A model generated the notes under the pieces. It searched no databases, had not been told where the DNA came from, and was given only the letters and a program-made list of their open reading frames with translations. Shown piece after piece: positions 10,153 to 19,738 of a DNA stretch of 23,333 bases. The translations under genes were made by a program, and so were the position numbers. The DNA comes from Falciphora oryzae (taxonomy: Eukaryota; Ascomycota; Sordariomycetes; Magnaporthales; Magnaporthaceae). Positions within the stretch are counted from its first letter, which is position 1. The number at the start of each line of letters is the position of its first letter. Location of the stretch: positions 1 to 23,333 of the forward strand of contig JNVV01000118.1 in assembly GCA_000733355.1 (NCBI GenBank), read 5' to 3'.

Positions 10153-13100
10153 TTATTTAACAGCATTCCCATGCAAACTTTCTATACGGCTACCTACCTA
10201 GTCGTTTAACCCCTCCTCGCCATCGCTTTCTGCCCCTTTAAGCGGGTACAATTTTTCACCCTTTATATTAGCAATCCCTATCCCTTCCTTATCGGTAGCC
10301 TTTAGCAGGCTTTGCTAACTTTGCACGCTCGCCGGCCTTACCATAGCTTTGTTAAAATTATCCAGCTTATTTTTTAGCAGGTTAGTAAGCCCTTAGGAAA
10401 ACAACTGCGGGGCGTCGAATGTTTCGTCCTAGTTCATTCGGTCGAAACTATTTCCCTACCCATTTTTTACCAAAGTACACGCCTATTGCACCATATCTAC
10501 TTTGGTGCTTACAACGGTATATGCACTATTCCTAGGTATACCGAATTTAAATTTGAAAGTAGCGCGTAATATTGCGGCGATGGAGCCTAAGGCTGCATAA
10601 TATTGAAACGTCGTCCATATATCGTAGGTAAAATTGCGGTTACTTTTAATGTCCGCAAAAAAGCTTTTATTAATGTGCTCCACGGCGAAGTCTGCCGTTT
10701 TAAACCTACGTCCGGCAGTAGTGCACTGGACTAATCCAAACCGGAAAATGGCAGTATTTAGCGGTTCGGCTGTAATTTTTAGGCGTAATAGCCAAATTAA
10801 ATACAACATTTGTGGTCCATAGTTCTTAGCGCCTTTGCAGCCGTAAAAAAACAGGGTAAGCATAGGGATATATTAACGGAATATGCTATAGTCACCGGCT
10901 CGAATAGCTTTATCGATAACTTAAAGTATTTCGATAATGTGGAGGTACTTGCATTAAAAGCGGAAGAGGATATTGCTTTCCTTATTGTTAGGATAATTGC
11001 CGGTACTACCAAAGTATCCGAACGCGTCCGTTTAGATATTTTAATATAAGTTGTCGATGTCGTCGATAGAAATTTTAGCTAAAGCTTCCATTAGAATAAA
11101 CGGGGTGATTTCCGCTATTATGCTTAAAGCACCGGTTTGCTGAAGCTGGTACATAACCATAGCTAACATTCGCGCACGGTAAGCGTTTTGGAGTAGCCTA
11201 ATAGCGTAGTAGTACTTTGGTACTGGAACGGATAGCTTTTGCGTTCGACCCAATCCTTTTACGTTTATTTTTACCAATAGCTTAAATTTTTTCCATATGT
11301 GGGATAATATATTGAGTTTGATATAAAAAAAGGCCGGGATTGGAAGCATCCATTATTTGCGGTCGAATGGCTAATTGGCTTTAAGCTGGGCGGATTGGAT
11401 ATATTGGATAAAGGAAACTGTCTTTTGATCGCTATAAACAAGGACCAGGTTAGCGTTATAATCGAAGGTAAAGTTGTTAGGCTTTAAACCAAGGAGCTTT
11501 TGGAATAGCTGTTCGTGGATGCGGATAATTCCGCTAAGTTCGCCTTTATTTTCCATAATAGCCGGTGTTTGGATAAGGTATGACACTTGAGTTAAGGCAC
11601 GTGATACTTTTGGGAAAGGCTTTTCGGGGAAGCGCAACTTTGGAGCGTTTTCGGCACTACTGTATAGATCGTTGGAGATTGTAGATCCATCGAATAGGTG
11701 GTGGAGGATTTGTTAGCGGAATAGGAACTAGGTACATTTTGGCTGGTTGCGAGGAAGAGGCGACGTGAACATTTCGAATAGCTATCGCTTTTAGAAAGGT
11801 AAAGTTGCGCGCCATTGGGATTAGGTATATCGTTTTACGTCGGGGTACCTAATAAGTAAACATGTGGTAACGTTGCGTATGATATCGGTACGTCCATATC
11901 CCAAGTTTTGGATGCGATTTATAAAGTTAAAGTTGTCGTATACAACAACGAGTGAAGGGTCGCGGGCAACGCGGCGCAAATTCACTTGTTTAAAAGATAT
12001 AATTTAATATGGAATGGATAAAAAAGCAAATTACTTTATAGGCATACGTATTTTAGCTCTTTCCACCAACTTCGTAGTTTCCCCCTTTGTTTGGCGATAT
12101 GAATAAAAAACCCCCAATCCCGCCAAAACTTCTACTACCGGCCTCGGCACTCCGCTGTTAAGTAGGTAGATACCCAAACTTTTCGCTAAATAATTGCTCC
12201 GCTTTGGCGAGCGAGCGTTGGCTAGGATGCTTGCAATTATGAAGCGAGGGCCTAAATTCTTGTTGCGGCGACGAGTGACTGGTGCGTCGGTAGAGCTTTA
12301 CGAAGAGGGCTGGTTGGATCTATAAGATTCCCAATGGCTGCGGTCGTTGGCTATTAGGTGGTTGAGGAGCGCGGATAAATCAGGCGTTTCCCGGCGGAGA
12401 ACGGCGTCTGCTTGGCCGAGGTCGTTGCTGATCTAAGACGTATCGCAAAGATCTTTAGCGGCTGCTGGTCCATCCCTTTAGGCTACAGCGGCAGGGGTAA
12501 ACTGGTTAAAAGGGGGGTGTGCGCTAACGCCGACGAGATTTTGCCGAAAGGTAAGGAATGCAGTTGATGGTGGTGCAAATACATTCGACTGTTAGAAGGT
12601 TAAACCAGCAGTTTAGAATGCACGGATGACGTCGTTATCATTCGCAAATTAGCGAAGGGCTTTAACGCGACCAGCTTTAGGTTTGCCGGTAAGAGTATTA
12701 AATTGGCATATCCATTGCTTAAAAAAAGAACGAAAAGATCCCTTAACCACCCTGCTTCGCCAGAACTGGATGGTATTTTTAACGAACTGGTCATCTTCAC
12801 CGCCGTTGGCATCGTCGTCGTCTTCACCGCTGTCGGCATCGTCGTCGTTTTTACCGCCGTCGGCATCGTCGTCGTTTTTACCGCCGTCGGCATCGTCGTT
12901 ATTTTTACCGCCGTCGGCATCGTCGTTATCTTTACCGCCGTCGGCATCGTCGTTATTTTCGCTGTTGTTTTTTTCAACGTTTCCTATGTTCCCTTCGTCG
13001 TAAATGAACCGGAGGTTGGAAAAGCCTGGTTGTTCGTTATCGGAAAAGCTGATATCTATGGGATTTGGGGTAGGGGTTGGGCGTTGTGGCGTAGAATGCA

Positions 13101-13203
13101 AAAGCGTAAAATCGGAGGTTGGGAAATTTACCCCTAGCAGCCCCGCGGTAATAGATGCCGCGGATTGTTAGGATTGAGGGGGGAGCGACGGCGACGAAGA
13201 CAT
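10153..13203 (-). pseudogene. DUF6589-like protein pseudogene, candidate transposase
   Basis: A single uninterrupted register of 1,017 codons runs from ATG at 13203 ('MSSSPSLPPQ') to TAA at 10155-10153, with no net frameshift. It is broken only by roughly 25 TAA or TAG codons, as CAA, CAG and TGG become under RIP. Residues ~83-136 are an acidic tandem repeat. The region around residues 316-370 ('ASILANARSPKRSNYL') and the 'VVYDNFNF' block near residue 420 are hallmarks I associate with the fungal DUF6589 family, whose function I do not know to be established. Later blocks are 'LVYSDQKT' (about 590), 'WMLPIPAFF' (about 620) and 'FAVEHINK' (about 840). Candidate acidic catalytic residues are D423, D592 and E842 (inference). 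It is the largest gene of the transposon and lies convergent with the helicase. Confidence 0.75.
12795..12956. repeat. Six 27-bp tandem repeats encoding an acidic stretch
   Basis: Six consecutive 27-base units, each encoding nine residues of the type N/D-D-D-A-D-G-G-K-N/D on the minus strand, inside the N-terminal part of the DUF6589-like frame. The unit length keeps the frame. Open frames on other strands and frames here are products of the repeat. Confidence 0.9.
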
Positions 13204-13360
13204 TGTAATATTGCACCTATAGGTGAAGATTCGAATCGATAAACGATTTGTATTAAACGGAACAAGGTAAGGAAGTATTATTTAGATGGATCTTTGCGAT
13301 TGTAAATATCGTTAATTGGTGATTGCGGTAAAATGCCGACAAAAAACGAAATTTTCGCAC

Positions 13361-13377
13361 CAAGGTGTCTCAGACCA
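13361..13377 (-). repeat. Right terminal inverted repeat of the DNA transposon
   Basis: Ends CTCAGACCA; its reverse complement TGGTCTGAG pairs imperfectly with the left end at 7288. The duplicated target CTTGAGACG follows directly. The 157 bases between this end and the ATG at 13203 should hold the promoter of the DUF6589-like gene. Confidence 0.55.
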
Positions 13378-13386
13378 CTTGAGACG
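13378..13386. repeat. Target-site duplication, right copy
   Basis: CTTGAGACG, matching 7279-7287 except for one C-to-T change. After it the retroelement sequence resumes exactly as in the uninterrupted copies. Confidence 0.85.
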
Positions 13387-13440
13387 CGCCTTAGGAAAAG
13401 GAGGATAGTGTTACACGGAAAAACCCGTGGACCTAACTAG
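13387..13440 (+). pseudogene. pol: 3' end of the left pol frame and polypurine tract
   Basis: This fragment continues the pol sequence cut at 7287. It contains the polypurine tract (13393-13408), then enters the LTR, where the pol frame ends at TAG 13438-13440. The same overlap of pol with the LTR is seen in the upstream tail (stop at 632-634) and in the right copy (15995-15997). Confidence 0.7.
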
Positions 13441-13703
13441 TCGGCATCACGAATCGGCCTCACGGAGGTTCCAAAACCCGCATAAGCGGTTAACGGCCTT
13501 AAAGCCAAGCGGTAAAGGTCGGAAGGCAGTGTGAATCATGTACTCGATACTTCGCACGGATCACAAAGGGTTTATATAAACCCTGCCATCTCCTATGTCC
13601 TTTACGAAAGATTCCTTCCTCTTTAAGCATCTTTTGAACCCATAGAAAGATTATCTGCAATTTAGAGATTCTTTCTCCAAGCCGTCTTTAACCCCTTGTT
13701 ACA
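13409..13703 (+). repeat. 3' LTR of the left retroelement
   Basis: 295 bases from TGTTACACGG to CCTTGTTACA, with TG and CA ends as usual for LTRs. It is the least mutated LTR copy here together with 15732-16026. Its TATA box (13571-13580) lies in the 16-base palindrome at 13568-13583. Confidence 0.92.
13571..13580 (+). promoter_or_regulatory. TATA box of the left 3' LTR
   Basis: TTTATATAAA at the centre of GGGTTTATATAAACCC; conserved in all LTR copies and also in the older fragment (13760-13769). Confidence 0.5.
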
Positions 13704-13891
13704 GGCCGGAAGGGCAATGTGAATCATATACTCAGCACTTCGTACGGATCATAAGGTGGTTTATATAAACCCTGCTATCTCCTATGTCCTCCATAAAAGA
13801 TTCCTTCTTCCTCAAGCATCTTTTAAGCCCATAGAAAAATTATTTACAATATAGAAATCCTTCTCCAAGCCGTCTTTAACCCCTTGTTACA
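13704..13891 (+). repeat. Older LTR fragment, 188 bp (3' part)
   Basis: Repeats 13516-13703 in the same orientation and with the same length, ending again in CTTGTTACA, but with more differences than the full LTRs show to one another. It lacks the LTR 5' third. The simplest reading is that the left element inserted into an older LTR copy, leaving this remnant downstream; unequal recombination between LTRs is the alternative. Confidence 0.8.
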
Positions 13892-13904
13892 TTTAACGTT
13901 AAAT

Positions 13905-13991
13905 TCCGTATAAATTTAATACGTTATATTTAACTTTATAATAATTATAAAAATATTTTTTCCACATTTTTATTACAACTGGTTAAAGGTA
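13905..13991. repeat. Partial MITE arm
   Basis: The stretch around 13921-13975 resembles the inner parts of both arms of the MITE that follows (compare 14101-14155 and the reverse complement of 14225-14275). It ends at the TA target of that MITE. The repeated ACACAGTG-type motifs at 14402-14424 resemble the MITE centre, so an older copy may have been split by the newer one. Confidence 0.5.
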
Positions 13992-13993
13992 TA

Positions 13994-14389
13994 ACGTGGT
14001 TCACCACCGAGTGCCACACTTGAAAATCCCATATTAAACAGCGTTTTTTTCGATTAAATAACTCGCTCAATTTGGAGCTAAATTCTACCAAAATTGAAGC
14101 AGTTATATTTAACTTCATAATAAATTTAATTTAAATTTTCCGCATTTTTATTATTACCCCTTTTAGGTTAGGTTGCAACACTGTGTATTATACTGTGTAA
14201 ATGTGCAAACTAACCTAAAAGGGGCAATAATAAAAATATGGAAAAATTATTTTTATAATTATTATAACGTTAAATATAACTGTTTAAATTTTAGTAGAAT
14301 TTAGCTTTAAATTGAACGAGTTATTTAATCGAAAAAAAACGCCGTTTAGTATGGGATTTTCAAGTGTGGCACTCGGTGGTGAACCACGT
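13994..14389. mobile_element. 396-bp MITE with long inverted arms
   Basis: Arms 13994-14171 and 14210-14389 are near-complementary along their whole length, with a 38-base loop. The ends are ACGTGGTTCACCACCGAGTG and its complement, flanked by TA on both sides (13992-13993 and 14390-14391), the target duplication of Tc1/mariner/pogo elements. There is no coding capacity. Arm mismatches are mostly transitions. It shares its terminal motif with the pogo-like element at 14443. Confidence 0.85.
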
Positions 14390-14442
14390 TATAACCATTT
14401 TACACAGTGTTTTTCACAGTGTTTAAAACTCCCTTATAAATA

Positions 14443-14466
14443 ACGTGGTCCATCAGCGAGTCGCGC
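14443..14466 (+). repeat. 5' terminal repeat of the pogo-like element
   Basis: ACGTGG start preceded by TA. Its first bases agree with the MITE terminus except for a few substitutions. The motif CGAGTCGCGC occurs twice (about 14457-14466 and 14474-14483), possible transposase-binding sites. Confidence 0.6.
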
Positions 14467-14540
14467 ATATCACCGAGTCGCGCGTTTTCTATCGCGACCC
14501 GCGTTTCCCACTTCCAATCTCAATTCCTTAACAACTATAA

Positions 14541-15731
14541 ATGGTATCGACATCGAAAGAAGCTAGGATTGTTTTCGCTATGCAGGCAATCCAATCTAAT
14601 CGGGGACTAAGTTTGCGTTCGGCAGCTAAAATCTACGATGTTCCTAAATCCACACTGCGCGACCGACGCGCCGGCCGACCTGCTCGACGCGATAGCAAGC
14701 CCAACACCTGGAAATTGACGGAATCCAAAGAGCAGGCGCTTGTTAAATATATACTCGAGCTGGATTTCCGCGCATTTCCTCCCCGGCCTTTTGGTGTTAA
14801 AGATATGGCCAACCGACTGCTCGCCGAACGCGACGCGGGCACCGTCGGCAAGTGCTGGATCGCGAGATTCGTTAAACGCCGCCCGGAGCTTGGCACGCGT
14901 TGGATTCGAAAGTACGACTACCAGAGGGCCAAGTGCGAAAATCCTAAGCTCGTTTTTGCGTGGTTCGACCTTATACGGAACATTGTGGCCAAATATGGCA
15001 TTTTAGATAACGATATTTACAATTTCGACGAAACCGGCTTTTTTATGGGCATAATCGCCGCCGTTATGGTTATTATAACGTCGGAAGGCCGTAGCAAAGC
15101 AAAGCTGGTCTAGCCTGGCAACCGGGAATGGGTTATAGTTATTTAAAGGGTTAACTATTGCGGTTAGGCGATCCCTCCTTTCATTATCGTTAAAGGGCAG
15201 TACCACCTAGCCAATTGGTATTCGGAAACCGACCTCCCACGCAATTAGATCATTGCAACAAGTTTTAACAGGTGGATTACGAACGAGCTCGGCTTAGAAT
15301 GGATCCGGCATTTTAACAAACACATTGTATCGCGCATAAGAGGCCCTTATCGTTTGTTAGTGCTGGACGGCTACGAGAGCTACCATTCGACGGATTTTGA
15401 GCTTTATTGCTAAGAACATAACATTATTACGTTTTGCATGCCTCCGCATTCGTTTCATTTCTTTTAACCATTTAACGTTAGGTGCTTTAGCTTAATAAAA
15501 AAGGCGTATGGTCGGTAAATCGAAAATTTGATAAAGTTACACGTTAGCTACGTGATTAAGGTCGAGTTCTTTTCGGCGTTTAAAGCGGCGTTTTTTAACT
15601 TTATAACCGAAGGAAATATCTAAGGAGGTTTCCGAAGGGCTGGCTTTGCTTTTTTTAATCCGGTATCGGTTTTGGAAAAGCTGGATGTGAGGCTACGAAC
15701 TTTAACGCCCCCGAGGGAGCCCTTAAGCGAC
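14541..15731 (+). pseudogene. Pogo/Fot1-like transposase pseudogene, truncated
   Basis: The protein starts at ATG 14541 ('MVSTSKEARI'). The N-terminus is a psq/CENP-B-type helix-turn-helix ('SLRSAAKIYDVPKSTLRDR') followed by a second DNA-binding region. The DDE domain shows 'YNFDETGF' (about 15018-15041) and 'LLVLDGYESYHS' (about 15356-15391). The third acidic position reads Asn ('PFNV', where PLDV is usual) near 15473, a G-to-A loss. The frame is one register throughout, with TAG at 15111-15113 and about seven more TAA or TAG codons. The last recognisable stretch, 'KLDVRLRTLTPP', normally lies shortly after the DDE domain in this family; the C-terminus is lost to the LTR at 15732. The transposase would cut and paste at TA sites and could have mobilised the neighbouring MITE. 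Confidence 0.85.
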
Positions 15732-16026
15732 TGTAACAAGGGGTCAAAGACGGCTTGGAAAAAGAATCTCTAAATTGCAAATAATCTTTCTATGGGCTCA
15801 AAAGATGCTTAAGGAAAAAGGAATCTCTCGTGGAAAACATAGGAGATGGCAGGGTTTATATAAACCCTTTGTGATCCGTGCGAAGTATCGAGTACATGAT
15901 TCACACTGCCTTCCAACCTTCACCGCTTGGCCTTGGGGCCGTTGACCGCCTATGCGGGTCTCCGAACCTCCGTAAAGCCGACTCGTAATGCCGACTAGTT
16001 AGGTCCACGGGTTCTTCCGTGTAACA
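15732..16026 (-). repeat. 3' LTR of the right retroelement
   Basis: On the minus strand it runs from TGTTACACGG (16026) to CTTGTTACA (15732), 295 bases, matching 13409-13703 with scattered transitions. It interrupts the pogo-like transposase. TATA box at 15855-15864. Confidence 0.92.
15855..15864 (-). promoter_or_regulatory. TATA box of the right 3' LTR
   Basis: TTTATATAAA in the same palindromic setting as in the other LTR copies. Confidence 0.5.
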
Positions 16027-16042
16027 CTATCCTCCTGGTCCT
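16027..16042 (-). other. Polypurine tract, right copy
   Basis: Reads AGGACCAGGAGGATAG on the minus strand directly before the LTR; the equivalent of 13393-13408. Confidence 0.6.
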
Positions 16043-16048
16043 AGGGCG

Positions 16049-16057
16049 CGTCTCGAG
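16049..16057 (-). other. Empty target site of the DNA transposon
   Basis: CTCGAGACG (minus strand) occurs once here with continuous retroelement sequence on both sides. This is the unoccupied equivalent of 7279-7287/13378-13386 and fixes the borders of the 6,090-bp insertion. Confidence 0.85.
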
Positions 16058-19000
16058 TCCTTCCGAGGCCCGCTTAAGGGATGCGGCCGTGCCTATGTCT
16101 TGTGGCACGCGGGGGTCCCTAGGCTTGTCGGGGTTAAGCCGATGAAAGGCAATAACGTGCTGCTTAGATCCGTCGGTATCGAAATGCTCTCAAAGTTCCC
16201 ACGTCCAGTCCTTTTTGCGTAGGTAATCCTTTCACTGGATAAGGTAACGAACTTTCCCGCTTGTATCCATGGAATCCATAACTTTCTCTACAACGAAATC
16301 TCCTATAACCGAAAGGGCTTCCCGCAGTACCTGGTCAGGGTCAGGTCGTGCCTAAATGCTAAAGCGGTAGGGTTCGATAAGGGATACGTGGAAAGCGTTA
16401 TGGATTTTCCAGGTTTTAGGCAGGGCTAGTCGTACCGCCGTGGGAGAGATAACCTTAAGGATCCGGAAGGGCTTGAGCATTTTGGTATCGAGATTTTTGG
16501 CGGGGCGACGTGTTTTTATATGCCGGGCGTTCAATATAACGAACTGTTTTTCGGTAAGGACCGGTGAGGGGCTTTTCTTTTTGTCGGCCTAATGCTTTAT
16601 TCGTTCCCGGGCTTTTTCGAGGTGTTGTTTGGCTTTTTCGTGCACTTGGGTTATCCAATGCCGGTAAAGTTGGTTTGCTGGATTGCGTACTCGTTTTAGG
16701 AGAGGGGGATTATTGGAAGCTGGGTGGTACCCGTAGTTGGCGAAAAAGGGAGTAATAGAGGTATTTGCTAAGGATATATTATTATAAGCAAATTCCGCCG
16801 TAGGTAACAGCTTAACCCAGTTAATCATTTCGTAATTTACGAAAAATTTAAGGTAGGCTTCCAGGCTTTAGTTAAGCCTTTTGGTTTGTTTATCCGTTTG
16901 GGGATGGAAGGTAGTGCTTATTTTTAGTTTAATGCTTACCAAACGGAAGAAATTTTTCCACAAATGGCTTGTAAATTTAAAATCTTTATCAAAGATAATA
17001 TCTAAAGGCATACCGTACAATCGCTAGTATTTTTTGGCGAAAATGCGGATAAGGTTATCCGATTTTTTACCTTCGATTTTAAAAAAAACGAAATGCGCTA
17101 TTTTGGTAAAGGGGTTTACTATTACCCAGATTGAATTGCACCTATCGCTTAAAGGGAGGTCCGTGATGAAGTTTATGGCCACCGTCTTTTAGGGCTGGTA
17201 ATGCAGCTTTATGGGTTGTAGGGGTTTAAAAGGGGCATGCTTTGGGGCTTTATTGCGTTAGCATTCCAGGCATCCCTTTACGTATTCCCGGACTTTTGCT
17301 TCGATATTGGGCTATTAAAAATGCCGAGTAATTAATTCGAGGGTTTTATCCATACTTATATATCTAGCGACTTTTATATTATGTTTAAACTCGAGGACTT
17401 CCTTTTGCAAGGCTTCCGTTGGCACCTACAATCTTTCCTTATAATAAAGGAGGCTATTTTTAACTTTTTTTACCCTTTTCGGGCTTTTAAAAGCGGCTTT
17501 AATATTCGGAATCCGATATACCAGCTTATTTAACTTTATTAGTAAATTCCGTAGCCCATTTTAGGATTGGAATATTGTAAAGCCGGTTTAGGGATAGGAG
17601 GAAAGAAAGTGCTTTTTGCGGCAAAGCTTTTTCTATAGGGTTATTTTTTTATCCTTCCAAGGCCGAAATTTTTGCTGGGAAGTGTTTTTTTTACAAAATC
17701 GTCGTAATTGGCTGATCCTTACTCCCCCTTTTTTTAAGCTTATGCTGGGGTAATTTCGACAGCACATCAGCTTTTTTATTTTGCTTTCCTAGCCGGTAGT
17801 TAATTATAAACTAATAACTAACCAGCTGTTATACCCATCTAGTTTGCTTTCGATTAAGGACTTTAGCCGTTAGGAAATATTCGAGGTTCCGGTAATTTGT
17901 ATAAACCTTTATCTGGTACTTTGCCTTTTCGAAGTAATGCTTTTACCTAACGAAACAGTCAACGACCGCTAAAAGTTCCTTATCGTAAATTTTATAATTA
18001 ATTTCGGCGGGCGACATTTTGCGTAAATAGAAAGCAACGGGGTGCAGTTTATTAGTTTCGGGGTCCTTTTAGGATAACACCTTTCCAAAAGCAAAGTCCA
18101 AAGCGTTTACCTCAATTTGCGCTGGAAGAAATAGATCGAAATGCCGGAATATCGGAAGCGAAACGAAAGCGATTTTAAAAGCTTCGTAAGCCTGGTCCAT
18201 TTCGGGGGTCCATCGCTATTAGCTTTTAGGCAGGGCGTTAGCCGTCGTTATAAGCCTAACGATTTTGAAAAACCTTTTAATAAACCTCTTATAAAAGTTA
18301 GCAAAGCTAATAAAGGATTGGGAGTTTTTAAAGCATTTAGGGGCTTTTTATTGCACAATGGCGTCTACTTTATTTTTGGACATTGCGATACCATTAGGTC
18401 CTATTATGTAACTAAGGAATTCGATTTCGTGCACCCTTTAAACGCATTTGCGAAAGGCTACGGCTAAATTATGCTTAGTAAGGCGGCGAAGCACCTCCTT
18501 TACCAAATTATCGTATTATTCTTTAATTTTAGTATATATTAGGAAATTATTTAGATATACAAAAAGCTCGGCATCGATAAGGTTTATAAAAATATAGTTT
18601 ATTATGCTTTGGAAGGTAGCAAGCGCGTTAATAAAGCCTATAGGCATAACCGTAAATTCGAAAACGCCGTATTTGCAGCGGAAGGCTGTAAGCTATTCGT
18701 GCCCTTTTTTTATTCGAATTAGGTTAAACCCGGTTTTAAAGTCGATTTTTGTTTTCCATTTAGCATTCCGAAATCGATCTTAGAGCTTTATAATAAGCGG
18801 GATAAAGTACCGAATCGGAATCGTTTTAGCGTTAACGTCCCTATAGTCGACCACCACCTTTAAAGGATCGAAGGGGTTTTTCTTTTCTGCGAATATAAAG
18901 GGCGAACTATTAGCAGTTTTGCATGGCTTAACCTTGCCGGTTCGCACATGCTTTTCCAGCCAAAGCTTTAAAACGTCCAGCTCCCTTTAGCTCATTTGGT

Positions 19001-19738
19001 ATAGGGGGCTATGGTTTAATTAAGCTTTTTTTTTTAAGTAAATTTCGTAATCTCAAGGCTAATAATCGGGAAAACGGGTAGCGGCCGTTTCCGTTATAAT
19101 AGGAAAAAACTTCCTAAACTCTTCTAATACCGATTCGAAGCCGTCCGAGTCTGCTTTGGCCACTTCCTTAAAGGAAAGAATACCATACCCGTACTTAATA
19201 GCCGCAATAACTGCGGGTTCGACCGTTTTCATATCCTCCCGAAAGCGTAAGCCTTTTAAGGGCCGTAAATCCTATAGCTTCCGGGCCCGGGGCTTGTTGC
19301 ACTTCCGGCATTTGTCCAAATCCATACGGATATCCCGAAGGTCGCGATCCAATAAACCTAACGGTGGGTGTTGCCTTTGCCATGCGAAAGGTAGGATAAC
19401 GTCGCAATCTGGATCCGTAGGATTAACTTCGAACGTTTTCGTAAAATAGTGCGTTTTATACCGGAAAATAACGTTAACTACTAGTTGCTTTCCGGCTTTT
19501 AGTTCGACCACCTTTAAAAAGGTAATTATAATACGGGGAATAGTTTTATCAACCAAATGCCCTAAAAGCTACTTAGCTATTTTGTCCGAAATAACCTTCG
19601 TATCGCTACCTCCGTCCAAAAGGACCCGAACAGGTATCTCCTTCAATCCCTTTACCCGTATATATATATACGGAAGATCGGCTTTGCGAGCTTTTTATCC
19701 GTTAAGGGCCTTCGGGCAGCAGCGATAATCGATAATTG

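Larger units (their letters stand above)
7288..13377. mobile_element. Unclassified TIR DNA transposon carrying a RecQ-like helicase and a DUF6589-like protein
   Basis: This 6,090-bp insertion sits in the chromodomain/polypurine-tract end of the left retroelement. The borders are defined by the empty site in the right retroelement. It is flanked by a 9-bp direct duplication and ends in imperfect inverted repeats (TAGTCTTAG against TGGTCTGAG read inward from the other end). It holds two convergent decayed genes, the helicase at 7734-9957 (+) and the DUF6589-like gene at 10153-13203 (-). Both carry RIP-type stops, so the element was inserted before or during RIP activity. A 9-bp duplication recalls Mutator-like elements, but I recognise no MULE transposase. 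hAT and KDZ elements normally make 8-bp duplications. I infer that the DUF6589-like protein is the transposase. Confidence 0.75.
603..13703 (+). mobile_element. Left Ty3/Gypsy chromovirus, split by a DNA transposon
   Basis: The 5' LTR is 603-897 and the internal region is 898-7287 plus 13387-13408. The 3' LTR is 13409-13703. Without the 6,090-bp insertion and one copy of its 9-bp duplication, the element is about 7.0 kb. The order gag, protease, reverse transcriptase, RNase H, integrase, chromodomain is that of Ty3/Gypsy chromoviruses. All frames are broken by RIP-type stops and the element cannot be autonomous. Flanking 5-bp target duplications cannot be checked, because the 5' LTR abuts another element's tail rather than host DNA. 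Confidence 0.88.
14443..15731 (+). mobile_element. Pogo/Fot1-like DNA transposon, 3' end removed
   Basis: The 5' end is ACGTGGTCCATCAGCGAGTC after a TA (14441-14442), followed by subterminal GTCGCGC motifs and a transposase frame. The element stops abruptly where the right retroelement's LTR begins at 15732. The rest, with the second terminal repeat, should lie beyond that retroelement array, outside the window. Confidence 0.82.
15995..19738 (-). pseudogene. pol: Ty3/Gypsy pol pseudogene, right copy
   Basis: From 16343 upward this mirrors the left pol base for base, so it carries the same lesions: Y-L-N-N in the RT catalytic box (18546-18557), Asn for the first integrase Asp (17171-17173) and Lys for the catalytic Glu (16880-16882). 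The part at 15995-16342 is independent of the left copy. Here the chromodomain frame (about 16080-16300) lacks the extra A of the left copy and reads through as 'VVEKVMD' and later 'DWTWEL', with a few stops. The frame ends in the LTR at TAG (15997-15995). The polypurine tract is 16027-16042. Confidence 0.87.

Noticed and set aside
12600..13137. Overlapping open frames on both strands with repetitive translations (V/I-rich, S/P-rich, T/M-rich)
   Set aside because: All arise from the 27-bp minisatellite read in the wrong frames; the frame continuous with the DUF6589-like gene is the only one that extends over 1,000 codons.
10153..13203. Introns in the DUF6589-like gene as an explanation for its stops
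   Set aside because: The same register is coding-like on both sides of every stop, with no loss of frame over 1,017 codons, so single-base RIP changes explain the stops better.
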